NCBI RefSeq assembly: GCF_000004195.4
Contig: NC_030679.2
Coordinates: 149,593,040 to 149,657,039, forward strand
Reading direction: 5' to 3'
DNA from: Xenopus tropicalis
Taxonomy: Eukaryota > Chordata > Amphibia > Anura > Pipidae
DNA length: 64,000 nucleotides
Made by a program: the position numbers and the translations under genes. The notes beneath the pieces were generated by a model. The model was not told the origin of the DNA. It searched no databases and worked only from the letters and a program-made list of their open reading frames with translations. Of the stretch, positions 34,547 to 45,121 are shown one piece after another. How positions within the stretch are numbered: position 1 is the stretch's first letter; the number at the start of each line of letters is the position of its first letter.

Positions 34547-35474
34547 TCATATCCTGCACACAGGAGCACGCTGATAATATAGCGCCTCCCCCTGGTAGCA
34601 AGTCAGAAACCCCAGGCATCTCCTCTCAGTTTGGCTGAATGACACAAAATGGCCCCAAGTCGCACATGTCACCAGATTACAAAATCGCCACAAAATGTCC
34701 GCAAGTCGCGAGATTACAAAATCGTGATAAAAAAAAATCGCCAAAATATACATAGTAATGTATTTTGCGCGACAAAATACTCACCGCTATAGTACTGTAT
34801 ATTAGTAGCAAAATCCCATACATGCCAAGACTTTAGTGAAATTGAGTAAAAAGACACAGACTGAATAAATAACACTGTAAGTCCATGTTTTATTGCCAAA
34901 AACTCATTTACTGTACTTTTCTATAATTTTTCGCCTGCCTGTAGTAGGGGTTAATTTTCGCATAGCCGAATGCGATATTTAGCGCGCCTAAGAATCATGC
35001 GATCGTATTCTTTTCAGCGCAGAAATTAACGCATGCGGTAAAACTAGTGCGAGAAATACTGCATGCGAAAATGGCGACTTATCGCATGCGGTAATGCTGT
35101 AGTGAATCACGCGCTAATTATCGCGTCTTTTTTACCGCAAAAAAGCGTGCGATAATTTTTATCGCACTTTAGTGAATCAGGCCCATAGTGTCTGGTTAGG
35201 GGTGGTTCTTCCTTTTTGGCCTTCAGCATTTGACCTGTGTGTGCTCCAGGAAGCCTGGGATCTACACCGGCCCACAAGTGTTCAGCCCTAAGGAATATAT
35301 ATGGTGAGGACTTCCCATACCAGTCAGTTGAACTGAAGAAGCTGCTCGGATGAGTAGGGAAACATCTTTAATGATTACTTAACAAGTCCAGTTGCTTTAG
35401 ATTTATTCATACTAGATATACCATGACCTGGATGAATGAAAATCTTCATTGTCTCTAATGCTTTCTTTACCAGG

Positions 35475-35820
35475 TCCTCACAGCTGACACGAGGGCATCC
35501 ATTCCAACTAGAAGAAAGGAGGTTGTAATGTAATGACAATGTAAGCACTGAAGAAGCAGGGTACAGTCACATTAGATAATGCCAGTGTTGGACTGGCAAA
35601 CCGGGATACCAGGAAAACTCACGTTTTTTCCTTCCTAACTCTAACCTCTAACCATCTAGCCTGTCTTAAGGTCACCCCCTATTTTTCTATAGGAAAAAGA
35701 CACAAAATAGATGGAAGAATAGATTGTAGTCTGTAAGAATAAAAGTCTAGAAAAATAAAGAGGCTTGAAAGGGTTGAACTTGGTGGACTCTGGGTTTTTT
35801 TCAAAACCTATGTAACTATG
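35475..35820 (+). mobile_element. Eroded CR1 remnant
   Basis: It contains ACACGAGGGCATCCATTCCA and AGAAGAAAGGAGGTT, which match the C-terminal coding part of CR1 ORF2 (compare 27060-27095). Further on is TTGAACTTGGTGGACTCTGG followed by CTATGTAACTATG, matching the 3' end. The intervening sequence is diverged or deleted. Confidence 0.65.
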
Positions 35821-35867
35821 AGTGAGGAGTGGAGAAAACATAGTTTGGAGAGTGGGCCCATGGTCTA

Positions 35868-36159
35868 AAGTGATCCCCAACCAGTGGCTCAGGGGCAACA
35901 TGTTGCTCCCCAACCCCTTGGATGTTGCTCTCAGTGCCCCCAAACCAGGGAGTTATTTTTGAATTCCTGACTTAGGGGCAAGTTTTGGTTGAATAAAAAC
36001 AAGATTTCCTACCAAATAAAGCCCCCTGTAAGCTGATAGGGTGCATAGAGGCCCCTAATAGCCAATCACAGCCCTTATTTGGCTCCTCCATGAACTTTTA
36101 TGGTGCTTGTGTTGCTCCCCAAGTCTTTTTACAGTTGACTGAAAGGTTGGGGACCCCTG
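35868..36159 (+). mobile_element. hAT-type MITE
   Basis: Ends are GTGATCCCCAACC on the left and GGTTGGGGACCCCTG on the right. These form imperfect inverted repeats of the CAGNGGTCCCCAACC class typical of vertebrate non-autonomous hAT elements. GGTCTAA lies at both ends. Related copies are at 38270-38563, 38656-38950 and 46187-46755. Confidence 0.8.
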
Positions 36160-36334
36160 GTCTAAGGTTTTCGGGTGGGTCCCTGGCATTTCAGTCCATG
36201 GAAGATTTACTTAAAATGTGGAAATCAAGAAGCAATTAGAACAAAAATAAAGGAAATAATTTTTCTATGCAATCAAACACCAGAAAAAGAGGAAGATACA
36301 AGAGCCTAACCCCCAAGGCACTTGTGAGATAATA

Positions 36335-37333
36335 CAGGAATGGGATCCTTTATCCGGAAACCCGTTATCCAGAAAGCTCCGAATTACGGAAAGCCTGTCT
36401 CCCATAGACTCCTTTTTAATCAAATAATTCAGAATTTTAAAACTGATTTCCTTTTTCTCTGTAATAATAAAACAGTACCTGTACTTGATCCCAACTAAGA
36501 TATAATTACCCTTTATTGGGGGCAGAACAGCCCTATTGGGTTTATTTAATGGTTAAATGATTCCCTTTTCTCTGTAATAATAAAACAGTACCTGTACTTG
36601 ATCCCAACTAAGATATAATTACCCCTTATTGGGGGCAGAACAGCCCTATTGGGTTTATTTAATGGTTAAATGATTCCCTTTTCTCTGTAATAATAAAACA
36701 GTACCTGTACTTGATCCCAACTAAGATATAATTACCCCTTATTGGGGCAGAACAGCCCTATTGGGTTTATTTCATGGTTAAATGATTCCCTTTTCTCTGT
36801 AATAATAAAACAGTACCTGTACTTGATCCCAACTAAGATATAATTACCCCTTATTGGGGCAGAACAGTCCTATTGGGTTTATTTAATGGTTAAATGATTC
36901 CCTTTTCTCTGTAATAATAAAACAGTACCTGTACTTGATCCCAACTAAGATATAATTACCCCTTATTGGGGGAGAACAGCCCTATTGGGTTTATTTAATG
37001 GTTAAATGATTCCCTTTTCTCTGTAATAATAAAACAGTACCTGTACTTGATCCCAACTAAGATATAATTACCCCTTATTGGGGGCAGAACAGCCCTATTG
37101 GGTTTATTTAATGGTTAAATGATTCCCTTTTCTCTGTAATAATAAAACAGTACCTGTACTTGATCCCAACTAAGATATAAATAATCCTTATTGGATGCAA
37201 TACAATCCTATTGGGTTTAATTAATGTTTTATTTATTTTTAGTAGACAAGGTATGGAGATCCAAATTATGGAAAGACCCCTTATCTGGACTACCCTTGGT
37301 CCGGAGCATTCTGGATAATGGGTCCTATACCTG
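36335..37333 (+). mobile_element. TA-target MITE carrying about 7 internal 113-bp tandem repeats
   Basis: Ends are CAGGAATGGGATCC and GGGTCCTATACCTG, inverted repeats flanked by TA on both sides (36333-36334 and 37334-37335), as for Tc1/mariner-type insertion. The core consists of seven tandem copies of a 112-114-bp unit containing TCTCTGTAATAATAAAACAG (first at 36456, second at 36569). The unit is non-coding. I recall Xenopus MITEs with internal tandem repeats being described (Xmix/Xstir); whether this is that family is unverified. Confidence 0.85.
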
Positions 37334-37706
37334 TACTAACAATCAGATAAAATAATAACCACCTTTATACCAATATGTACCTCATTTATTAAACAGATAA
37401 CCTTACGGTTTTTGATGTGAATTACCCACAAGTTATTAATGAAGATGCCAAATTGCAACATTTACACATGGCAATCAATCAGATCTTTGCTTTCATTTTT
37501 TCAATTATCTCAATTAGTATTTGTCCTATTCTTTAGCCATAATATATCAAGTATTTCAGTAGCATGACAACTTGAATTTCAGCAATTTTGATAGGTTACA
37601 GTTCAGCATTAAGATTAGTTGGTTCTAAATAAACATAACGTTAAGCAATTAAGCACTCAGTGTGATGGTATCTGTCATATTAAAGCTTGTCACGTGATAG
37701 AATCAC
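37334..37706. other. Intergenic, nothing recognised
   Basis: AT-rich sequence between the MITE and the 3' end of the CALHM-like gene. No frames, repeats or signals that I can support. Confidence 0.5.
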
Positions 37707-37712
37707 TTTATT
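37707..37712 (-). promoter_or_regulatory. Poly(A) signal AATAAA of the CALHM-like gene
   Basis: AATAAA on the minus strand, 16 bases after the stop codon (TGA at 37729-37731) of the CALHM-like gene. The short 3' UTR is unusual but possible. Confidence 0.5.
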
Positions 37713-37728
37713 GGATGATTTGTGATGG

Positions 37729-38019
37729 TCACTGTTCTGCTTCCTCTGTGTTCTGGGGATTCTGGTAACTGCTCTCAGAAGCTGATTGGTTGACCATCAT
37801 TAATTCTTCAGTTGACCTTTTCTTTTTGCGATCCTTGCTGTTCACTCTCTCTTTTGCAATTATTTTTTGGCCTTCTTTCTTTTCCTCTTCTGAAATGATC
37901 ACAGCAGCACCATTTTCCATCTCATCGTATTCAGATACACAGGTTTTTGTGCACTTAACTTTAGACCATGGGATGCAATGCCCAAGGATAACCAGTGTAA
38001 GGGCCAATAGTCCAGCCAT
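37729..38019 (-). CDS. CALHM-like gene, exon 2 (96 codons)
   Basis: This exon follows an AG acceptor (AAATCTAG, intron end at 38020) and is in phase 0 with the donor of exon 1 at 44728. It starts with a hydrophobic segment, MAGLLALTLVILGHCI, placed as the fourth membrane segment. A cytoplasmic tail follows with Cys-containing SKVKCTKTC, an acidic/basic helix-like part (SEEEKKEGQKIIAKERVNSKDRKKK) and a Ser/Asn/Glu-rich end, then TGA. Most CALHM proteins exceed 300 residues and have a long helical C-terminal domain; the joined product here is only 227. The first codon happens to be ATG, so a naive caller would report a separate small protein. Exon 2 is assigned by reading frame, topology and splice signals, not by sequence similarity alone. 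Confidence 0.6.
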   Translation of the reverse strand: MAGLLALTLVILGHCIPWSKVKCTKTCVSEYDEMENGAAVIISEEEKKEGQKIIAKERVNSKDRKKKRSTEELMMVNQSASESSYQNPQNTEEAEQ

Positions 38020-38249
38020 CTAGATTTAAGAGAGACCGTATTTAATACATACTGTACAGAAGCAGCAGAATTTTCGGTTGGGGGTGGGGGGATAAATATA
38101 GTGTAAAGTAAAATAGGACACTTTTTATAAAATGGAACCATTGGATTTCTGATTCAAAAATACAAACACACTGTGCAAGTGAATAGTTTTGTGTCAATTG
38201 TCTATTCTATCATAAGACCTCCTCTACTTAATGGGCACTGATCGGTACT

Positions 38250-38975
38250 GGCAGGTCCATCCTCTAATCTAGTGGTTCCAATCAGGGGCTCAGGGGCAAC
38301 ATGTCGCCCCCCAACCCCTTGGATGTTGCTCCAAGTGGCCTCAAAGCAGGGGCTTATTTTTGAATTTCTGATTTGGAGGTAAGTTTAGGAAGCGTAAAGA
38401 CCAACAGAGCCTCCTGTAGGCTGCCAGTCCACACTGGGCTACCAAATAACCAATCACAGCTCTTCTTTGGCACCACCTAGGAACTTTTCCATGCTTGTGT
38501 TGCTCCCCAACTTTTTTTTATATCTAAATATTGCTCATGGGTGAAAAAGGTTGGGGAGCCCTGCTCTAATCCTTCTAAGCTCCCTTCAAGAGGGAGTTCC
38601 TCATACACATTATACCCTGTATGGAGATATATCAGATCTGGCAGGTCCATCCTCTAATCCAGTGATCCCCAACCTGTGGCTCAGGCAACATGTTGCTCCC
38701 CAACCCCTTGGATGTTGCTCCCAGTGGCCTCAAAGCAGGTGCTTATTTTTGAATTTCTGACTTGGAGGCAAGTTTTGGGCACATAAAGACCAACAGAGCC
38801 TCCTGAAGGCTGCCAGTCCACCTTGGGTTACCAAATAACCAATCACAGCCCTTATTGGTCACCCCCTAGGAACTTTTCCATGCTTGTGTTGCTTCTCAAT
38901 TCTTTTCATATTTAAATGTTTCTCACGGGTAAATAAGGTTGGAGATCCCTGTACTAATCCTTCTAAGCTCCTTGC
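38250..38975. repeat. Tandem duplication (about 385 bp) of a segment containing an hAT MITE
   Basis: The first MITE (38270-38563) is flanked by the exact 8-bp duplication CTCTAATC (38262-38269, 38564-38571), diagnostic of hAT. The flanking words GGCAGGTCCATCCTCTAATC and CTAATCCTTCTAAGCTCC recur around the second MITE (about 38656-38950). The MITE and its flanks were therefore copied together. It lies in the intron of the CALHM-like gene. Confidence 0.8.
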
Positions 38976-39548
38976 AACAGGGCATTCCTCACACACATTA
39001 TAACCTACATGGAGATATAGCAGATCTGGGATTAGCTTAATGATTTTCTTTTATTTGCAGGGGATGTTCACCCCAACACAATACATTAGTTTGTTAGATT
39101 TAGGCTTTTAAAACCACAGTGTAAATATTCCCTATTACAAGCAATTCTAAATGCAGCTAAGTGCTTTTTTTGCGAGTTCCAAAGCAACTGTATGATATTG
39201 TATAAAGCGGTGCAGTTACCCCACTTCTCCATCCTGAATATTTTTGAATAACTGCACTACTTTATACAATATTTTACAGTGCAAAAGTCTGGGAGTGATA
39301 TCCTACAAAAACATATCAGACGGCAGCTAATGGAATAGGGTCTATGAGTTACATAATAACATAGTAATTTAGGTTGCAAAAGACCTATGTCCATCACGTT
39401 CAACCATGACGCCTATATATAACCTGCCTAACTGCCAGTTTATCCAGAGGAAGGCAAAAAACCCCGTCTGAAGCCTCTCTAATTTGCCGCAGAGGGGAAA
39501 AAATTCCTTCCTGACTCCAAGATGGCAATCGGACCAGTCCCTGGATCA

Positions 39549-42500
39549 ACTAGTACTAAGAGCTATCTCCCATAACCCTGTATTCCCTCACTTGTACTGA
39601 GAGCTATCCCCCCTACCCCTGTATTCCCTCACTTGTACTGAGAGCTATCTCCCATACCCCTGTATTCCCTCACTTGTACTGAGAGCTATCTCCCCTACCC
39701 CTGTATTCCCTCACTTGTACTGAGAGCTATCTCCCCTACCCCTGTATTCCCTCACTTGTACTGAGAGCTATCCCCCCTACCCCTGTATTCCCTCACTTGT
39801 ACTGAGAGATATCCCCCCTACCCCTGTATTCCCTCACTTGTACTGAGAGCTATCTCCCATACCCCTGTATTCCCTCACTTGTACTGAGAGCTATCCCCCA
39901 TACCCCTGTATTCCCTCACTTGTACTGAGAGCTATCCCCCCTACCCCTGTATTCCCTCACTTGTACTGAGAGCTATCCCCCCTACCCCTGTATTCCCTCA
40001 CTTGTACTGAGAGCTATCCCCCCTACCCCTGTATTCCCTCACTTGTACTGAGAGCTATCTCCCCTACCCCTGTATTCCCTCACTTGTACTGAGGGCTATC
40101 TCCCATACCCCTGTATTCCCTCACTTGTACTGAGAGCTATCCCCCTACCCCTGTATTCCCTCACTTGTACTGAGAGCTATCTCCCATACCCCTGTATTCC
40201 CTCACTTGTACTGAGAGCTATCCCCCATAACCCTGTATTCCCTCACTTGTACTGAGAGCTATCTCCCTACCCCTGTATTCCCTCACTTGTACTGAGAGCT
40301 ATCCCCCCTACCCCTGTATTCCCTCACTTGTACTGAGAGCTATCTCCCATAACCCTGTATTCCCTCACTTGTACTGAGAGCTATCCCCCCTACCCCTGTA
40401 TTCCCTCACTTGTACTGAGAGCTATCTCCCATACCCCTGTATTCCCTCACTTGTACTGAGAGCTATCCCCCCTACCCCTGTATTCCCTCACTTGTACTGA
40501 GAGCTATCCCCCCTACCCCTGTATTCCCTCACTTGTACTGAGAGCTATCCCCCCTACCCCTGTATTCCCTCACTAGTACTGAGAGCTATCCCCCTACCCC
40601 TGTATTCCCTCACTTGTACTGAGAGCTATCTCCCCTACCCCTGTATTCCCTCACTTGTACTGAGAGCTATCTCCCATACCCCTGTATTCCCTCACTTGTA
40701 CTGAGAGCTATCCCCCCTACCCCTGTATTCCCTCACTTGTACTGAGAGCTATCCCCCCTACCCCTGTATTCCCTCACTTGTACTGAGAGCTATCCCCCCT
40801 ACCCCTGTATTCCCTCACTTGTACTGAGAGCTATCTCCCCTACCCCTGTATTCCCTCACTTGTACTGAGAGCTATCCCCCCTACCCCTGTATTCCCTCAC
40901 TTGTACTGAGAGCTATCTCCCCTACCCCTGTATTCCCTCACTTGTACTGAGAGCTATCTCCCATAACCCTGTATTCCCTCACTTGTACTGAGAGCTATCC
41001 CCCCTACCCCTGTATTCCCTCACTTGTACTGAGAGCTATCTCCCCTACCCCTGTATTCCCTCACTTGTACTGAGAGCTATCTCCCCTACCCCTGTATTCC
41101 CTCACTTGTACTGAGAGCTATCCCCCCTACCCCTGTATTCCCTCACTTGTACTGAGAGCTATCTCCCCTACCCCTGTATTCCCTCACTTGTACTGAGAGC
41201 TATCCCCCCTACCCCTGTATTCCCTCACTTGTACTGAGAGCTATCTCCCCTACCCCTGTATTCCCTCACTTGTACTGAGAGCTATCTCCCCTACCCCTGT
41301 ATTCCCTCACTTGTACTGAGAGCTATCTCCCCTACCCCTGTATTCCCTCACTTGTACTGAGAGCTATCCCCCCTACCCCTGTATTCCCTCACTTGTACTG
41401 AGAGCTATCTCCCCTACCCCTGTATTCCCTCACTTGTACTGAGAGCTATCCCCCCTACCCCTGTATTCCCTCACTTGTACTGAGAGCTATCTCCCCTACC
41501 CCTGTATTCCCTCACTTGTACTGAGAGCTATCTCCCATACCCCTGTATTCCCTCACTTGTACTGAGAGCTATCTCCCATACCCCTGTATTCCCTCACTTG
41601 TACTGAGAGCTATATCCCCTACCCCTGTATTCCCTCACTTGTACTGAGAGCTATCTCCCCTACCCCTGTATTCCCTCACTTGTACTGAGAGCTATCCCCC
41701 CTACCCCTGTATTCCCTCACTTGTACTGAGAGCTATCTCCCATACCCCTGTATTCCCTCACTTGTACTGAGAGCTATCTCCCATACCCCTGTATTCCCTC
41801 ACTTGTACTGAGAGCTATCTCCCATAACCCTGTATTCCCTCACTTGTACTGAGAGATATCTCCCCTACCCCTGTATTCCCTCACTTGTACTGAGAGCTAT
41901 CCCCCATACCCCTGTATTCCCTCACTTGTACTGAGAGCTATCTCCCATACCCCTGTATTCCCTCACTTGTACTGAGAGCTATCTCCCATAACCCTGTATT
42001 CCCTCACTTGTACTGAGAGCTATCTCCCCTACCCCTGTATTCCCTCACTTGTACTGAGAGCTATCTCCCCTACCCCTGTATTCCCTCACTTGTACTGAGA
42101 GCTATCCCCCCTACCCCTGTATTCCCTCACTTGTACTGAGAGCTATCTCCCCTACCCCTGTATTCCCTCACTTGTACTGAGAGCTATCCCCCCTACCCCT
42201 GTATTCCCTCACTTGTACTGAGAGCTATCTCCCATACCCCTGTATTCCCTCACTTGTACTGAGAGCTATCCCCCCTACCCCTGTATTCCCTCACTTGTAC
42301 TGAGAGCTATCTCCCATACCCCTGTATTCCCTCACTTGTACTGAGAGCTATCTCCCATAACCCTGTATTCCCTCACTTGTACTGAGAGCTATCTCCCCTA
42401 CCCCTGTATTCCCTCACTTGTACTGAGAGCTATCTCCCCTACCCCTGTATTCCCTCACTTGTACTGAGAGCTATCTCCCATAACCCTGTATTCCCTCACT

Positions 42501-43485
42501 TGTACTGAGAGCTATCTCCCCTACCCCTGTATTCCCTCACTTGTACTGAGAGCTATCTCCCCTACCCCTGTATTCCCTCACTTGTACTGAGAGCTATCCC
42601 CCCTACCCCTGTATTCCCTCACTTGTACTGAGAGCTATCTCCCCTACCCCTGTATTCCCTCACTTGTACTGAGAGCTATCCCCCCTACCCCTGTATTCCC
42701 TCACTTGTACTGAGAGCTATCTCCCATACCCCTGTATTCCCTCACTTGTACTGAGAGCTATCTCCCCTACCCCTGTATTCCCTCACTTGTACTGAGAGCT
42801 ATCTCCCCTACCCCTGTATTCCCTCACTTGTACTGAGAGCTATCTCCCCTACCCCTGTATTCCCTCACTTGTACTGAGAGCTATCTCCCATACCCCTGTA
42901 TTCCCTCACTTGTACTGAGAGCTATCCCCCCTACCCCTGTATTCCCTCACTTGTACTGAGAGCTATCTCCCCTACCCCTGTATTCCCTCACTTGTACTGA
43001 GAGCTATCCCCCCTACCCCTGTATTCCCTCACTTGTACTGAGAGCTATCCCCCCTACCCCTGTATTCCCTCACTTGTACTGAGAGCTATCCCCCCTACCC
43101 CTGTATTCCCTCACTTGTACTGAGAGCTATCTCCCCTACCCCTGTATTCCCTCACTTGTACTGAGAGCTATCTCCCATACCCCTGTATTCCCTCACTTGT
43201 ACTGAGAGCTATCTCCCCTACCCCTGTATTCCCTCACTTGTACTGAGAGCTATCCCCCCTACCCCTGTATTCCCTCACTTGTACTGAGAGCTATCTCCCC
43301 TACCCCTGTATTCCCTCACTTGTACTGAGAGCTATCCCCCCTACCCCTGTATTCCCTCACTTGTACTGAGAGCTATCCCCCCTACCCCTGTATTCCCTCA
43401 CTTGTACTGAGAGCTATCCCCCCTACCCCTGTATTCCCTCACTTGTACTGAGAGCTATCCCCCATAACCCTGTATTCCCTCACTT
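39549..43485 (-). repeat. 41-bp minisatellite, about 95 copies, grown from the CR1 ORF2 terminus
   Basis: The unit (plus strand) reads TACTGAGAGCTATCTCCCCT then ACCCCTGTATTCCCTCACTTG, 41 bp. Spacing is confirmed at 39592 and 39633. Variation is nearly confined to TCTCCC/TCCCCC and CTACCCC/ATACCCC/ATAACCC. In the intact CR1 the corresponding sequence is a single copy at 27223-27263 covering the last codons, stop and early 3' UTR of ORF2. The array has no stable reading frame of interest. Confidence 0.95.
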
Positions 43486-43742
43486 GCTAAGAATCCATCC
43501 AGCCCCTATATAAAGCTATATAATGTATCAGCCAGTACGACTGATTCGGGGAGGGAATTCCACAACTTCACAGCTCTCACAGTAAAAAATCCTTTCCGAA
43601 TATTTAAATGGAACCTCCCTTCTTCTAAACGGAGTGGGTGCCCTCGTGTCCGTTGGAAGGCCCTACTGGTAAATAAAACATTAGAAAGTTTATTATATGA
43701 TCCCTTTATATATTTATACATAGTTATCATGTCACCTCTTAA

Positions 43743-44071
43743 GGTGGCCATACACGCACCGATAATATCGTACGAAACCTCGTTTCGTACGATATTCGGT
43801 GCGTGTATGGCAAGTCGGCGAGTCGGTATTGCAGGAAGCTGCTGATATCGGACGACTCGCCGATCGGACCAGTTTGAAAATTTTGATCGGGCGCCATAGA
43901 AGGCGCCTGACCAAAATTCTCCCCTCAGCGCTGAATCGGCAGAAGGAGGTAGAAATCCTATTGTTTCTACCTCCTTACCTGCTGATTCAGCCCTGAATGG
44001 TGTGTGGCGGATCTGACGATGTTTCGTGCGACCGATGGAAACATCGTCAGATCGCCACGTGTATGGCCAGC
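43743..44071. mobile_element. MITE with TTAA target duplication (piggyBac-like)
   Basis: TTAA flanks both ends (43739-43742 and 44072-44075). Terminal inverted repeats are GGTGGCCATACACG and, reversed, GCTGGCCATACACG. Subterminal palindromes around TATCGTACGAAAC are present. In the intact CR1 the target reads GCGCTTAAGAGG without interruption, so the insertion is nested in the LINE. Confidence 0.85.
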
Positions 44072-44089
44072 TTAAAGCGCCTCTTCCCC

Positions 44090-44640
44090 AGTGTAAACAA
44101 ACACAACTTGGCCAGTCTTTCTTCATAACTGACTTTCCATACCCTTTACCAGCTTAGTTGCCCCTCTCTGGACCCTCTCTAACTCAATAATGTCCCATTT
44201 GAGCACTGGAGACCTTAAGCACCTCTTCTCCAGTGTAAACAGACCCAACTGGGCCAGTCTTTCCCCATAACTGAGACTTCCCATACCCTTTACCAGCTTA
44301 GTTGCCCTTCTCTGGACCCTCTCTAACTCAATAATGTCCCATTTGAGCACTGGAGACCTTAAGCACCTCTTCTCCAGTGTAAACAGACCCAACTGGGCCA
44401 GTCTTTCCCCATAACTGAGACTTCCCATACCCTTTACCAGCTTAGTTGCCCTTCTCTGGACCCTCTCTAACTCAATAATGTCCCATTTGAGCACTGGAGA
44501 CCTTAAGCACCTCTTCTCCAGTGTAAACAGACCCAACTGGGCCAGTCTTTCCCCATAACTGAGACTTCCCATACCCTTTACCAGCTTAGTTGCCCTTCTC
44601 TGGACCCTCTCTAACTCAATAATGTCCCGTTTGAGCCCTG
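44090..44640 (-). repeat. 144-bp tandem repeat of CR1 coding sequence, about 4 copies
   Basis: CTTAAGCACCTCTTCTCCAG recurs at intervals of exactly 144 bp (TTAAGC at 44215, 44359 and 44503). 144 is 48 codons, so on the minus strand a 48-residue segment of the CR1 ORF2 ([20 protein letters not shown] onward) repeats in frame. It is a duplication inside a dead element, not a repeat protein gene. Confidence 0.92.
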
Positions 44641-44728
44641 AAGACCAGAACTGAACAGCATATTCTAGATGGGGCCTTACCAGTTTTCAATTAAACTTTC
44701 ATTAAACTTTAACAATGTTAAATCTTAC

Positions 44729-45121
44729 CTGAATTATTTGTTTGATTTCATCTCCTTCGCTGTGTGGGATCATACAGTACAGGTACCGCCCATCCACAAT
44801 CAAAACCAGCACCCAGATCACAGGAAAAGTAACAATTTTAATTAGTACAAAACACGTTTTTGCGCAGCATCCATTATATTCCCGACATGGCTTTAAATTG
44901 GTAAACTTGATTCTTACAGCAAGAAGAATGGCAGATGGCAGCAAAAAAAACGAAAGACTGTAAAGCAATTTGATCAGAGGATAGTTCTCGGGGCACACAA
45001 ATTCTGTTTCCAAGAATCTCTCTAATCCCAGCAATATTAAAGTCATGAGAGAGGTTTTAACAAATTCAGAATCATCGTTCATCAAAGCATTGAATATGTC
45101 TGCAAGGGACATTTTTGACAT
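44729..45121 (-). CDS. CALHM-like membrane channel protein, exon 1 (131 codons)
   Basis: CALHM proteins form large-pore, voltage- and calcium-gated channels with four membrane segments. This exon shows the family order: first membrane segment (SLMTLILLGLERFLETEF), a Cys in FVCPENYP where CALHMs have CPC, a second segment (LLYSLSFFLLPSAILLAVRI), an intracellular loop ending NGCCAKTC, a third segment (LIKIVTFPVIWVLVLIVDG), then YLYC starting the second extracellular loop. It ends at CAG/GTAAGA (donor at 44728), phase 0. The start is the first of two close in-frame ATGs (45121 and 45112), both with A at -3. Only one Cys of the usual CxC pair and one loop-2 Cys remain, and loop 2 is very short. 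It joins exon 2 at 38019 across a 6.7-kb intron. CALHM assignment rests on motif order; subfamily (CALHM5/6-like) is a guess. Confidence 0.72.

Larger units (their letters stand above)
32372..35184 (-). mobile_element. 2.8-kb DNA transposon (PIF/Harbinger-like), defective
   Basis: The left end reads GGGCCCGATTCACTAAAG and the right end in reverse complement GGGCCTGATTCACTAAAG, one mismatch. ATA lies outside both ends (32369-32371 and 35185-35187) as a 3-bp target duplication. Subterminal regions are rich in GCGATAAA/GCATGCG palindromes on both sides. Inside, on the minus strand, are two exon-like pieces of a MYB/SANT-like protein. Such proteins accompany PIF/Harbinger transposases, which suggests the superfamily. 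No transposase is visible, so the element is defective or non-autonomous. It also holds a later CR1 tail fragment and microsatellites. Confidence 0.75.
39352..44684 (-). mobile_element. 5'-truncated CR1 LINE in the CALHM-like intron, swollen by internal satellites
   Basis: Minus-strand CR1. The 3' end (TAACATAGTAA, then the GACCTATGTCCATCACGTTC region) is at the left, and the break in the reverse transcriptase C-terminal region is at the right (CCATCTAGAATATGC in reverse). It matches the full CR1 at 26790-27476. It has been interrupted by a 41-bp satellite at its ORF2 end, by a TTAA-flanked MITE at 43743-44071 and by a fourfold 144-bp duplication. Frames of 206 and 149 codons on the minus strand (43506-44126, 44123-44572) are composites of these parts. 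The insertion ends only about 44 bp from the exon 1 splice donor. Confidence 0.88.

Noticed and set aside
39549..43485. CRISPR-like array (regular short repeats)
   Set aside because: Units are contiguous without unique spacers and derive from a LINE end; the genome is eukaryotic.
43506..44126. 206-codon minus-strand frame ending in a CR1-like C-terminus
   Set aside because: It runs from a MITE into CR1 coding sequence across the TTAA insertion point; a chimera by chance.
44123..44572. Apparent 48-residue repeat protein
   Set aside because: A 144-bp tandem duplication inside a 5'-truncated CR1; the unit length happens to be a multiple of three.
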